Shown here in pieces: positions 13,139 to 26,819 of a stretch of 64,000 bases of DNA (its first letter is position 1; each line of letters opens with the position of its first letter). The stretch spans positions 6,639,001 to 6,703,000 of the forward strand of contig CM034126.1 in NCBI GenBank assembly GCA_019914995.1, in the 5' to 3' direction. A model generated the notes under the pieces. The model saw only the letters and a program-made list of their open reading frames with translations, did no database searches and was not told the origin of the DNA. A program made the translations under genes and the position numbers. Origin of the DNA: Acanthochlamys bracteata. Its lineage: Eukaryota; Streptophyta; Magnoliopsida; Pandanales; Velloziaceae.

Positions 13139-16100
13139 GCAAACCTTCTTGATTGTCCTTCAAGAGATAGGAGATAAGGAATTAAAATCTCATATAGTAG
13201 CGGTTTTGTTGGAGGAGTTGCATCTTCATCATCAAATTTCATGTCCTCTAAGCCATCATGTGCGATTATTAGGATTTGTAAATTATCATTATTTCATTAC
13301 AATAAATAAAGTTTAAAAAATAATAAATAGATATAGAAAGTCTCACCTTTTTTGAGGTTAGAGAAGAAATCTTCAACACTCCTCATAGCAGTAGCTTCAT
13401 TAGATAGCTTGCTCTTATACTTTAACAACAATTGCTGATTTGATAGATATTCCTCATTTATAAGGGCAACAACGTTAGCCACATTAAGTAACGCTTACTA
13501 TCCCATTCAAGTAAAATAAATCTCAACAATTGATTCAAATTTAGGAATCATATAATAATGTTAGTGCCACCGCAAATGTATAGTACCCATCGAGTATAAA
13601 GTTTAATTTGCAATAGACCCTTTCTCTATTTATCCAAACCATTTCTAGAAAATCACTCGTTCTAAGTAACTCTCACTAACTCAATAAAAGCTGTAGAAAG
13701 GCAAATAAATTATCAACCAACTACAATAACTCCAAATTAGTATTAATATGTTTCTACTTAAAATTCTGACTTCAACAAAATGTCAAAAGCTCATATTGAG
13801 GAAATCTTCTCGAGCACATTTATGACCCAACCTATTATAAATAGATTCCAGTAGCATCATAGTTAATTGCACATCATTTATCTTTGAAATTTTTTTTCCA
13901 AATCACTCCATCCATTTTCTTGTTTCAATAGAGATATATCACTTTCTTAACTCACGCGAAATCTAGCATACAGTCTTTAAAACCGAACTCCAATTTCTTT
14001 CTTTCTATGAAAGACATCATGCTGTATCTTCTACCTTCAACGTCCTCCGCAACAGAATCTGATAAATTATTTGATTTAAAGATGAAAGTTAGGCATACTG
14101 AGAATGATCCCTCAAAGCAAAGGGCTCTGAGCATCTCAAGCCTTATTTAGTTTTGGATGTTTTATTTTAAATATCGTCGCATACTCCAAATTTCTCTAGA
14201 GAAATATCTTAATACTTTTGACAATCTTTTCTTTTTAAAACCTCCAAAGCCTACTATAATTTATAATATATATATATATACAATTATTAAATAATCAACC
14301 CAAATATATATTACAGATACACAGCAATAAGGGCAGAGTGTGACCCTTGTGACTATTTTTGCGACTCGTTACAACCATATTGTGTAACATATACGACAAT
14401 ATCTTTATGACATATGGACTTGTATTATCATATACATGTGACATTGTGCGAGATCGGTCTGATACGTGCGCCAAGGTTGTTCTATACGATCGGTGTGACT
14501 GTATGTTAAGTTAGTGTTGTAGATAATATCGCAAATAGAACAACAACACGATAAATAAAGAAAAAATTCAGCGTACCTAATGAAGTCATTGTTGTCACTT
14601 CAGAATGAAAGGCGATAGGACAAATTTCATTTGAGAGCTGGCGAGAGAGATGCAACGGAAAAGAATTGTAAAACATGATTGGGGATACGCCTTTGTAGTG
14701 AATTTATTTAAAAATTAGAAAAAGTTTACAACAATTTTGAAACTTTTGCAATGGGATAAGGACGAGACTAGAGTTTTGTGAGCGAGCCGGGGAGGAATTA
14801 TAAGTCGGGAGATAAATTTGGAGCGAGAAAAATTTTGATCTTTTGATACTCAAAAATGACTAGAAAAATAAATTTTAAAAAGGTAGTCTAGAAAATAAAT
14901 TTGACTTAGGTACGGCTTATTTAATCAAATAACTCATAGAAGTTAGAGATATTATATTCTCCCGTATATATACTGATGTATACCGATATACATTTAAAAA
15001 ATAATGTGCATATATTCTCACCATATATATATACATATATATATATATATGTGAAAGGTGAGGTGGATAGCCGTATTGATCTTTTGATTTCAAATTTTGA
15101 TATTCTTTTTATTTATTTTCTTTTTAAACTGTCTAGTTGAGAAGGCGAAATAGTTCCTGAACTTATATTTCAAGGAAGGAGAAAATAACCCTATCTACGT
15201 AGTATCATTCATCACTACATTTATTAATCACGATATCTATTGGCGAGAAAGACTAGACTTCCAATTTTCGCAACCCTAAGCAAAAAATAAAAGAAAAAAA
15301 GTGCTGAAAATTCCTACTCATTTTCATGCCACCCAGAGTACAACATGTTCTATTTCTGTTTCAAATTCAAACACCCATAAATAAAAGGCCTTCCTTATCA
15401 TTTGAAGCATTCACCATCTTTGTCTCATCCCCACATTTTCTGAGTACTCCAATGACCGACACAGCTTCATAGAAATAGGAACAAAAATATCATTGCAGAT
15501 ATCATGCACATTGACTCATACCTTAGCAAGACAAATTGAAAGGAGCAAAGGAAATGGAATGCGACTCTTTCCTGAGCCATGCATAATATACAGAGATAGC
15601 TTTACGAAAGAAACCAGAATCCAACCAAGATGAATACCTACCTCAATCAGTTTCACTGTGTATTAGTCAAAATCAATCGAACAATTTAACTATACACATC
15701 TGTAAGTATGTACCAAATTGTTCGATTTTCACGGGTTTGTCTGTTATCAAGAAGGAGCTAAAGCAAGGATCACACCTTTAATCAAAGACGAATATGTTCT
15801 GAATGTTTTGAAACGACCAGAAACAAAAGGTCCTAATGGAGCACCTAAGAACACCTCCAAGTAAAAAGAACGTGGCAACTTCAGAACCGTGCAAGAAAAT
15901 ACCCACACAAACAAATAGCATCATTCAGAACAAACCAAATCAAAACTACCACTAGTCACACTACCATGCGTAAGAGAATAAGAAAAAATATCATAATCAA
16001 AATCTTAGAGGGGAGAAGCATCTTTGACTCGCGAACCCCAAAAGCAGGAGCTAATTGTCTCTTCGTTTTCCTATTTTTTCTTTTTGACATTTTATCTTTT

Positions 16101-17674
16101 GAGCCCCTTAAACTAATACAAAGAATTCCTTTCTGCATTCATAGGAACTCCAGACAATCCCACTATGCCAGTGCATTATGTAAGACCCATAAGGGATATA
16201 AAAACATCCACAAATAAAATACCAAATGATAAGCGTCTTTCAGAAGAAAAAAAATCAAGCCTTTGTATAGTTTCGTTGAATAATTTACAACTGATGAGTG
16301 ACAAACGAGGGGAGGACAAAACGAGAGAGGGGACCATGCCGGATCCTCCGGCATTTAGCAACAGTACTACTGAGGACGGTCCCCAGGCAATAGTAGTAGT
16401 ATATAGCTAAGAGAGGCATAAGACCTACACATGTACAGAGATACTATAATAGAGATGTAGCCTGGACCGATGAAAAACAAACTCAACGAAGACAAGGAAG
16501 AAGAGGTAGAAAAAGACATGGATGAAAAACAATAGCAACGAATGGCTACTAGAATAATTTGTTGATTCCTGCAAGGATCTGTCCTACAACTATTGGTGAC
16601 AAGGATTCCATTCACGTCGTGAACAAACTAGTTCTGTGAAACAATGGATTGAGATGAGCTTGCTAATTCTTATATCAAAAACAAAAACTTTTGCTAGTTC
16701 AAGAACTAATCTATTCGGGCAATTACTAAAGATATTGAGAAGCATTCTAAAAATCCATAAAGTACCTCACTAGGACCCAATCAGCGTTTGACCGACTTTT
16801 AGGACCTGTAGCTTTGCGCCATCCTAAATTTCAAACTGATAAACTGATACCTCATTGTTTCAAAGAAATACTAAATTAGGCTTTCTGCTTCTGCACTCAA
16901 TTATTCCATTTCTTTGTTCTGAACTCTTTCAAAAAGGCTTCCTCCAGTTACCTGAAGAAAATGAGCAAACTGCGAACTACAAGATATACAAATTTGAAAT
17001 ATAATTTCATACGGTGTAAACAATGAAAACATACCACAAGGACCACAAAATTACTCCGATCCTGTAGTCTTTCTGCCGAACTGTCTGGCCCCCTAAACGC
17101 AAGTCACGCAATAACATGACCCAGTTGTATCTGTACCAAAGGAGATGATTTTTAGTTGTCAATTTGCCATAGAAATCATTCTTCACATATGTAAAGACAT
17201 TTCCTTCCTACAACCACTCTAAATCCGAATAAATTACTTCAACAAAATGACAGAAACTGCAAAATCCTTGAAATCTTATTGGGTTACAAGGAACGATTGA
17301 AGAATATCCCAAATTGTGGATCAAAGTCTGAACATCAGGCATCAGCAATAACTCTACAAATTTTCACAATTAGATGAAAATATTGAAATCAGCTCATTTA
17401 CACATAGGAAACTATTTACACAGAACTTCCTCTGAAACCCTCACCTATATGACAATTATCAGGTAAGAACTATAGGTAATTTTACATTATGAAAGATAAT
17501 AAGATAATATTTTGAAATTTTTTCATTATGACAGGGACAAGGAACACCACAAGCTCAATTCTCTAGAAGTAGATCCTAAAGTTTCTGAATTCCAACGACA
17601 TAAAAAATGAGATAAAAATTAATGCCAAACACCAGAACCTAAGCTTTTGTGATGCAGCAACAAGGTACCATGAA
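13139..17674. other. Long intergenic stretch with one exon-like frame and TA microsatellites
   Basis: No complete gene was recognised. On the minus strand, 13482-13345 encodes a clean helical stretch (MANVVALINEEYLSNQQLLL...) ending in AAAAAAG/GTGAGA, which looks like a splice donor; no partner exon was found. (TA)n runs lie at about 14264-14280 and 15022-15051. The right part (about 15.3-17.6 kb) lies downstream of the FLIP-like gene's stop and may include its 3' UTR, but no end signal could be fixed. Confidence 0.4.
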
Positions 17675-20600
17675 CTACTGCCTGGACAAACTTTGCATAT
17701 GAGCAATTACATCCTTGAGGCAAGACAGATGACTCAAGAATGCTTGATCTAGTTCGTCAGACTTAGCTTGAGAAAGAGAATCACATGCAATTCTCAAACC
17801 TTTCTGCATCAACTCCATTCCTTCACAAATTCCATCTGGAATCTCTCTCTTACTGTGCATTACAAATTTCTTGTCCATCATCTCCAGATCATTGTATCCA
17901 GCAACTTCGGGATTCCCTTTACAAAATCCATCACCATCAGGAGCCTTCCTCTTTTTCCTTATTTCAGGATCTTCATCTTTTGCTTCCACATCTTTTGCTT
18001 GAGAAGCTTCAGAAGTGGTATACACCATCTTACCAAAGCTTCTTAAAGCCTTTCCTTCTTCCACAAGAAAATCCAGCTGCTCTTTGGAAGGAGTAACAAC
18101 ACATAAAGCTCTTTCCTTCTCGAGATATACCCTCAACTCAGACATAAACCTCTCCTCTTTTGCCTCATGGCCATTATCAGTGTTGAAAGAAAGAGCTGCA
18201 TCATGAGGCACAAATCTCCATAACTCTGCACATGTAGTACGAGCAGCAAAATAACCAAAGGCAGCTAGAGCCAAATGAATGAATGCCCAGTGCCTCTCCC
18301 TTAGTAACTCATGGAATAAGTCCCACACTGCTAAGCAAACTGCATCATCTTCCCCTTCAGATAATTCAACACTACAAAGACCTGCCATAAAAGACGCCAG
18401 GGAAGGTTTACATTGGTATGCTAGAGTATCAGTATTCATTGATGTTATGAAAAGATCTTTCAGCTCCAAGAGGATCTCCCCAAATCCCTGAACCGTATAT
18501 GAATGCTTCATATTGGAGGTGATATCCAAAATAGCACCAACAAGATTCCTATAATGGTCTTTCATGTTGTCAGCAGAGCTTTTGTACGTATGAATAAGAC
18601 TAGTTACAAACTTCAGAACTTTTGCGATCTCCTCATTAGACATATCAGAGTGTTTGATTTCACTAACAAAGAGAAGAAAGACAGCAGCAAAGAAATAAAT
18701 ATATCAGTAGTTTCATAAAAGCAGTGCCGGTTGTTTCATAAAAGCAGCTCTAGTTGACCAGTTTGGATGCAATTCACTACTTACCCAGAAATAATTGCTG
18801 ATGCCATAGCATATACTGGTTGTCCAAGTAAACTAGAATTGCGAGGTCCTATAGATACAGCGGAGCCAAGCTCATCTGTAAAACTCTCTATAAAACTCTC
18901 AAAGGCGTTGATTATTTTCCTACAAGCCAATACTTTGAGCTTATCTGTTAATGAATTTAATGGAAAACCCTCCATAAGTAAAGCTATGAACATGATAGAC
19001 GACAAATAGAAATCATCGTCATTCATAATGGATCGATAGACTTGATCCACAGATGAAGAGTTTGCATAGGTCAGGAAGATGCAGATAGATCTTGCCACTT
19101 TCCTCAAGGAACAAAGAGGCATGAGGATTGGTTCTGAAGATGCAATCTCCTTTAAAAACGAGCACAACTTACCAAGCAATAGGTTATTCATCTTTATCTC
19201 AGCATGACGCATTAGAAAGCACCAAAGTTCTTTAACTATCTCCAGGCAGATAAAGTGGGGATGGAGCAAATTCTGGAACAGAAAGCTCTGAACCTCTAAC
19301 CAAGCCTGATTTGTAGAAGCCACAATCAAGAATGTTTTCATTGAATTCAGAAGAAAGCAAAACATGTATTGCGGAACTACCACAGGATTAGGACCAGAAT
19401 CACAAAGCACATGAACTTGTAAACTGAGAATACAAGCATAGACATCCTCATGAGTCAAAAGGTCCAGAAAGTAGCTAAGTTTTTTAGAAATTTGAAATAG
19501 AACCTCTTCTTTGTGTCTCAAAGAATTCTTGAGAAGATTCAGGAACAAAATTACCCGTCCTAGCACTAATGCTTCAGATGCAGGAACTGCTTCACAGTCC
19601 ACCTTGAAAATATGATCAATTACAGCACTATCCTTATCTTCATCAATGTTTTTTGACTCCGAATGTCCCTGATCTGGGAATAACCACCCCAATATGTTTA
19701 TTTTTGACTCATGTTTTACATCAGCTGCATTTAGTAATGAGTGTACCAGAAGATAAGATGTCGGCTCTAGTAACTCTGCAAGAGCCTCACTTCCAGATGC
19801 AAGAAGGATCTCTTTGCTCATGAAAATTCCCATGGATGAAATGATCAGTACACATCTGACTATGTCCTGATAAAGTTTAATGGCTTCACAAGGATATTCA
19901 GAGGCTATCCGTACAGCATTAATTAGGTAAAACTTCACTGGTAAAAATGCCCTTTTCGCTTCAGAAATTGGCAGAGCATCTTCTGTTCTTAAAAATGCAT
20001 CAGCGGCACATCTTAGAGACTCGGTGGCCAATGAAATGAGCGTTAAAATAATGTCTCCTACATTTATCCTATCAAGCAAAACTCCTTTTCCAAGTTGCAG
20101 CAAAGAGACTAGACCTTTCCATGAAGCATTTAGTACAGTAACTAAAGTCCCACCACCAGAAGCTGCAAATATTCCCAACTCAAGCAGATTGTTTATTGTG
20201 CAAGCTGTGATGCTGACAATATGACTGGCATAATCTGCTTGGAAATCATCCTGTAGCACTTTATTTCCAATGAAACTCCTTTCACATGAATCCCATCCAA
20301 TGGCTTGAGAATAAGCTCTGCATAGTTTTATTGCAGAATCAAGAACCATTTGGCCCACCTTAAGCAATTGCGAGCCATTTGCTTGAATTTTCTGTTATAT
20401 GAAGCATTATGCCACAGTAAGAAAGAAGAAATCACCTAGATCTTTGGTCTTCCTAAAAGTCATAAAAATATAAGTACATAGAATGAATTAAGGATACAAG
20501 CAACCCTAAACCAAAATGCATCTGATTTCAAGAAATATCTGAAAGAAATTATGTGAAGCATTATGCCGCAGTAAGAAAGAAAAATTACCTAGATCTTTGG

Positions 20601-23600
20601 TTTTCCAAGAAGTCATAAAAATATAAGTACATAGGATGAATTAAGAATAAAAGGCATCCAGCAGCTACAAATATGATGCCAAAACCATCTGATTTCAAGA
20701 AATGTGTAAGGAATTAAGAGTTTTTGGCCATTGTGCGCAAATGTTTTGCAATAAATAGCTATCTAGAAAATTTTCAAATGGGTAATTTAAGAAGCAGAAT
20801 TAAGAAAGGATATGCACAGAGGATGCTTAAGAATATTACTACTGGCTAAAGGCAACAAAACGTCCACATGATTGTAATTTCACGTGCAATTTAAGCCATC
20901 AGGAAATGAGGAAATTAATCATATAGAAACTAGGAAAACTTTAGAAACTAGTTCATAGAAACTATTGTTCTGTGACTATGCATGTACCCCCAAAAAGTTG
21001 CATCAGATATACCATAATTGTAGTCTTTACAAGTATAAATAGAACTCCTGGCATTTCCAGGGACATTTTTTTCAAGGTTTTACACGCTATGTCTGCCAAC
21101 TCATACCCTTAACAAATTAAGTCAGTTCCACTTGAGGAATCTAAAGAATCAGTGAGGCCAGAGTACAGGAATGAGTTTCAAGAGATAAAGCAATTGGTAG
21201 CACCATATCCATCTAAAAGACTAATCTTCTCTTAGTGAAGTCAGCAATTAGTTGATTAGCCATGGAAAACTAGATTGAAGATTGGAAGTCTTGAAAAAGG
21301 AGACCCTCTAGAGTTACCAAACCAATGAAGCCATGAAGAATTCAAGAAGGTTGAGGATCAGTGCAATTTAGCACTTAAAGCAACAGTGATAATAAATCCA
21401 TTAGATTCTCTCTGGATATGGCACATCCAAAGTAGTGAGTAGCATAATATCATGTTCACTAATTATATTACTTCATGAAGTGTGATAACTCTATCCGCTT
21501 TCCAACTACATGCTCATCATAATAGCAAACACTTATATGAACAAAATTCTTATTATTAGAAAAAAGGCAAGTATACCAAGGTCTAGAGACTCATTACAAA
21601 TACCTTATTCTCCAAGATTGAAGCCTTTGTTAGACTCAATGATTCAAAAATGAAGTTTTCAACAATAAGGATCTCCAACTTTCCTCCTAAAAGAGGGGAC
21701 TTTATCAACATGATCATTGCAGTAGAAGAAAAACCTAGAGATTCCAAAATCAACTGCAAGAAGAGTACAGAAAGCAAAATTAAGTTACTCATCCTATAAA
21801 GCTTGCATGAGAAAAAGTTTCAAAGAAGCATCAACAGGTAGTGTGATACAAAATAGGTATGAAATTGTATAATGAATTAACATTGAAGTGCACATCAATC
21901 TGGATTTGCAGGTACAGGTTACAAAGATATGTTCTGACAGCCTCGTTTTCCCTGCATGCTCACATAAGTACAAAAAAATTGACCAACCGCAGAGCCCCAG
22001 TTTGGTTTGTAATGTCACTTTCCATTTAGCACATATAAATTAGCATAAAGGTTGCTTTAGAACACAGCAGTACACTTTATAGTTCTAATCTAAGCTTTAT
22101 ATGAAGCACTATAGCAAGGATAACTTAAAAATAAATGATGGAATTGCTTGCAGAAATAGTTATCAAACTCCACAACCCAAAAAGAGTGAAAGAAGCTCCA
22201 GGTAGTGATACTGTTTCCTAATCTTATACTGACTAAGATTAAGGTAATTGGTTCATCTTTAGCAATGCAACATACAATGGTACATTTTCAATAACTGTTG
22301 TTCACTATTCAGATTTTGTTCACTCTTCAGATTAAAGTGACCTGATTAGTTTCTCAGCAGCACCGTAATAGCCATTTACTAGGTTCATGCTGCCTTTGCC
22401 GTTTGATGATAAAGAATGACAATTCTAAAGAACCAAACGCAGAGGCTTGAAACCAAAAAACCCAATGCAGCACTTTAGCAAGAGAACAGGCAATACATTT
22501 GAAATAAAAAGAGTGAGATGCCTGCATTTGGGATCAATGCCAATAGTTCCATGTTTGTTCGTACCACATTGTTGCAGATGCTGTAGTTAAAGAGAGTATT
22601 CAATTAGCTGAAACTAAGAAACGTCACAATCCAAGGATTCTAAATAATGTATGAATATTAAGTGGGCAGGTAGTTTTAAGTTGGCTGCTCTGCTTGAATC
22701 TATAAGTTGTGGTTTTATTTTCTTTGGTAAACCAAAGACCTGATGCAGACATAAGAGATCGAAGGAATTTGGTTACTTACTGCTGAAGAGTTGCTCATAT
22801 GCTCTTCATCTTGAAACTCTTCCATCGACAAACATGTCCATTGTAGATGTTTACCAGACCACATGCTTGCCTATAGTAAAAAGTGTAATCCTAATTTGTC
22901 AAATTTACATAAAGAACCACATATAACTTACAATTTTGATGAAGAGAAAAGTACCTTTGTCCCAAGAATAAGTAATTGGGTTAGAGACGTTGAGGTGTCT
23001 AACTCGAATAACCTTGCAGCAACTTGCAAAATTGTCATATTTAACATGCATTGTGATGGTCCCAAGCATGTTGAATCTATCCACAAAGCCCATCCTTTTG
23101 TTAAGGTTACACATCTGAAAAATGCTACTATGAATTTCCATGCATAGTTTGATGCTACCAGATGAGAACTAGGTGCTCAAATTATGGGCGTAACCATGCA
23201 GTGAATCGAAGCTTTGACCAAGTGATTTTTTTCTCCACTGTAACAAAAATGACAAATAAACTAATTTAATTATGACCAATTCTCACTAAAGAATTAAAAT
23301 TTTCCAATAAAACACCAAGATGGATGAAGCCATAAAGTCAAAAATACTACTTGGTAAAAGACATGTAAGAAAAAGTGTTATGACAAGTCCAACTACGTTT
23401 ATATTTCTGCAAAAAAGAAATAATCATTGCTGATGTTATAGACAAAATACATTATCACTGATTTCTGCCACCTTAAACTACTATGCAAGATATACTCCAG
23501 ATGAGGTGCCAAGGATACTGTTAGGTATTCAACAAGCCTGGAGAGATCTGGTGCCTCACATATATATGAATCTGCAAGTTTGTTGATAAGAGGGATTCGA

Positions 23601-24066
23601 TTTTCCAATAACTGCAACAAGAAATTGCTTAAGAGAAGAGATTGAGACAGTACGATTACGAAATACGATTACGATTACCCATAACAAAGGCAAGTAGAGA
23701 ATGCAGTACGATTACGAAGCTACTTTTGGCTCCGAGATTCTGTCAATAAACTAGAACAAGCTCAAGACAACCACACACTGCCTCTTTTCAAATATAAATT
23801 TCAAAAGCTCAGCTGCTACTACAAAATGATAAGCTCGTTCAACAAGATTTTCTAGACTAAATACTTATACAAGGACATTTATCCAGAAATGATTTCAAGC
23901 GTAAATACATTTGAAATGGCTTCCGATCCTCGATTGGGAGAAAAAATGAAATCGAATTCCAGAGACAAACAAAGAAAGGATCTAAAAAGAATCAAAGACT
24001 TACTTCGGTTGATTGGATGGATTCCAGCATGCTCTTCAGTTCCTGCCGCTTTCGCTCGATCTCCAT
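17675..24066 (-). CDS. FLIP: FLIP/FIRRM-like protein (FIGL1-interacting, DUF4487 family)
   Basis: Eight exons join in frame on the minus strand: 24066-24004, 23611-23472, 23114-22955, 22870-22781, 22580-22522, 21951-21882, 21753-21604, 20391-18785 and finally 18662-17675 (nine blocks if the small, less certain 22580-22522 is counted). The product is about 1,108 aa from MEIERKRQELKSMLESIQST. Residues such as KELWCFLMRHAEIKMNNLLL and the C-terminus (GICEGMELMQKGLRIACDSL...HMQSLSR) resemble animal FIRRM/C1orf112 (WCFLARYGTAEL; a closing helix pair). In Arabidopsis and humans this family binds the AAA-ATPase FIGL1 and limits RAD51/DMC1 strand invasion in recombination. It is an all-helical repeat protein with no enzyme motif. 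A basic RKKRKAP stretch near the C-terminus could be a nuclear signal. The block 22580-22522 needs a GC donor (AG/GCATCT) and the end of 21951-21882 is ambiguous. Identity was assigned by eye. Confidence 0.75.
20401..20715. repeat. Direct duplication (about 154 bp period) inside a FLIP-like intron
   Basis: GAAGCATTATGCCACAGTAA at 20401 recurs as GAAGCATTATGCCGCAGTAA at 20555. The similarity continues through ACCTAGATCTTTGG, CATAAAAATATAAGTACATA and ATCTGATTTCAAGAAAT. The second copy has a short insertion. Both copies lie in the intron immediately upstream of the largest exon, the first only about 10 bp from its acceptor (20392). Confidence 0.8.
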
Positions 24067-24075
24067 TTTCCCGAT

Positions 24076-24097
24076 CTGCTGCTGCTGCTGCTGCTGC
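24076..24097 (-). repeat. (CAG)7 microsatellite in the FLIP-like 5' leader
   Basis: On the sense (minus) strand, seven CAG triplets end about 10 bases before the ATG at 24066. If transcribed they sit in the 5' UTR. There is no upstream ATG within them. Confidence 0.75.
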
Positions 24098-24256
24098 CGC
24101 GCGGTTCTCCCTTTCCGTTTCCCGCCCTCTAGAAATTTGGGAGGCTTTCGTTAGAAGATGGCGAGATTATGCATCTGGGCCGGGTTAAGCCCGAATAAGA
24201 CTCTACACTAGGCCTTGGAAGTTGCAACAACAGGTCCAAATAAAAGAAATTAATTA

Positions 24257-24505
24257 GGGAGTACTTGAAAATGATTATAAAATAGAAATTTTTTAAAATA
24301 AAAATATTTTAATTTTTTTTAAAAACGAGCTTTATATTTTTTATTTTTAAAAACAATAAAAATATGTAATAAAATCTCACTATATAAATTTTTCTATATT
24401 TTTTAAAATTTAAATAAATTTTCTATATATTTATAAAATATATATTAAAAAATATAAAATTAAAAATTAAAAAAATACTTTTTGATAAGCAATATCAAAC
24501 GGGCA
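24257..24505. mobile_element. Family A MITE, copy 2, flanked by TTA
   Basis: An A/T-only core lies between GGGAGTACTTGAAAATGATT and a right end GATAAGCAATATCAAACGGG. TTA stands on both sides (24254-24256 and 24506-24508), matching the 3-bp target preference of PIF/Harbinger (Tourist) elements. Confidence 0.6.
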
Positions 24506-24508
24506 TTA

Positions 24509-25459
24509 AATCTTTTGATATTTTGGCTTTGAAAATAATATTTTCGCATACAAATTTAATTTGAATTTTAAAAATGTTATAATAAAATAAAACTATATAT
24601 TTATGTATACAAGTTCGTCTGCCAAAGTGTGTAGGCATTCTTTTTAGGATGAGAATCAGAACAATAATTAAAATAAGAAATATAAGAAGGAAAAGATGAT
24701 AACAATGATAACAATGAAATCTTAAAATAGAATAATGATAACATAAGAGACATAAAATTGAGAATAGAAAAAGGTAAACATAATAATTATCAAAAATAGA
24801 AGTTAGCCAAATCGTTATTCGATGAATTTATTCGCGATAACGAGATAGCAAGATGAAAATGGGAAGACTTGCAAGTCATGGTTGAATTTGGACCCTCATT
24901 AACATGCAACAGAGCTCGCAAACGTTTGATATTATTTTTCAACTACTTATTATTTTAATTTTAATTATATATTTTTAAATAATTTTTAAAAATATTTTAT
25001 ATAATTTATTAAAATTTTGAAAATATAAAAAATTTGTATGTAAGAAAATTTTATTATTATTTATTCTAAACTTTTTATGTTAAAAAGATAAAATTCATCT
25101 TCTAAATATTTTTAAAATATTTTTTATTTTAAAAAAATTGTACTTTCAAATGTCTCCTGTTGATAAGGCGGTTGATATTAGATTTGGACCTTTTACATTT
25201 AAATACAATTTTATACTTAGCGCCTTGAGTGCATATAAATCAAAGTACACTAATTAGTGAGATGTAGTATAGAATAATTGTTTTAGAACATTTATAAAAA
25301 GGAGTAAACCTTATTGTATAACGATCGATGACCAAAGAAGCATTGTTTATAAGATAACGAGGCATCAAGTTTTTCCCATCTTTCAAATAGTTTACCTTTG
25401 TCGCACTGTTGAATTAGAAGTTTCTTTTGTTTAACCTAAAATGGAACGGAGCTTATACT
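24509..25459. other. AT-rich intergenic between two MITEs
   Basis: No gene seen. Contains A/T tracts around 24950-25140 that resemble a further worn MITE interior, but the ends are not convincing. Confidence 0.4.
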
Positions 25460-25692
25460 TTGCGTTTGGTAATGCTTATAAAATAGAATTTTTTAAAATA
25501 AAAAATATTTTTATTTTTTCTTAAGAACGAGCTTTTTTTTTTTTAAAAAAAAATAAAAATATGTAATAAAAAAATTTTATTTCGTAAAATTTTTCACACT
25601 ATCAAAATTTCTAAATATTTATAAAATATGTATTAAAAAATATAAAATAAAGAAAAATTGAAAAGCTATTTATGATAAGCAATGCCAAACGC
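25460..25692. mobile_element. Family A MITE, copy 3
   Basis: The left end GCGTTTGGTAATGCTTATAA and the reverse complement of the right end GCGTTTGGCATTGCTTATCA are nearly identical over about 20 bp. The interior is A/T tracts like copies 1, 2 and 4. This copy has the best preserved terminal repeats of the family. Confidence 0.7.
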
Positions 25693-26146
25693 GCTCGAAT
25701 TTAGTTCTTCTTCACTTCACAAGTATTTAAGTTGCTATTATAAGTCTCTAAATTTGTCTCAACCATAAAGGTTTGAAACATATTAGTTTATCCCTTCTTC
25801 TAAAAACACGTAATTGAGATGGAACAAATTAAGTAATAGATAAATAAAAAATTATATAATTTTCGTATAAAATGAGAGCACTCATAAGAGTTCGATAAAC
25901 ACTGAAAAGTCAAGTGATTAGAACATCACTTACGAAGGAAAGGATGGATTCCTAATCGCAACATATGCTCGTATATTTATAAAAAAAATTAAAGAAAGAA
26001 AGAAAGGAAATGAAGAAAAAAGAGCAATCAGTGCAATTGACCCCATTGTGTCTACATTAGACACAAGCCATGTCAATTCAATCTTAACAAAAATTTAATA
26101 ATAAATGCTTTCCACGTACTTGCATTTGCTCTTTCCTGGCTTGGTT

Positions 26147-26670
26147 TAGAGGTGGCAAATTTCGACCAGATCCAAAAATTTGATCCGAAATCGATCCGAA
26201 AAGATCGGATTCGGGTCAAGCCTTACTCGGGTTCGGATCGATTTCGGATTGATCCAAAATTGACCCGTTTAATCCGTATAATTATTTATATAGTATATAT
26301 TATTTAATAATTAGAAAAACATAACAAAAATTTTGAATTTAATTTGTATATATATATTTTTAATTTATCTTAATTTTAACTAATTTTTATGTTATTTATA
26401 AATTTTGTCAAAATTAATATTTTTTTAAAATATATTATAATTAATCATTTATATATATTATTATTAAAAACTAATTTTTATAATTTTTATTTAATAATTT
26501 AATTATTAAATAGGTCGATCCGAGTTTCACCCGATTATAAATAGATTGAATTAGGATTGATAATTTTGACTCATATAAATAAATGGATCGGATTAGAGTT
26601 AAATAATTTTGATCCGATTATTATATGGGTCGATCCGAAACCGATCTATTAACCTATATTGCCACGGTTA
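26147..26670. mobile_element. Non-autonomous TIR element, family C (GGTGGCAA ends, GATCCGA-rich)
   Basis: It starts TAGAGGTGGCAAATTTCGAC and ends TATTGCCACGGTTA, so the ends pair as GGTGGCAA/TTGCCAC. Subterminal regions carry many GATCCGA/TCGGATC motifs and the core is A/T. A clearly related copy lies at about 56.99-57.55 kb. The end sequence and size suggest a hAT-type non-autonomous element; an exact 8-bp duplication was not seen. Confidence 0.6.
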
Positions 26671-26819
26671 CAAAAATGTTCTGTTTAGTTACTTCATCGA
26701 GCACAAAACATTTACAAAAATGTTCTGTTCGTGATCAAGACCCAGCAGCAAGACCAGTGAGAGGGGTGGGGGGAGCATGATTCTAGTAGTAGCATAAAAA
26801 AATGCAGTCAATGAGTAGC

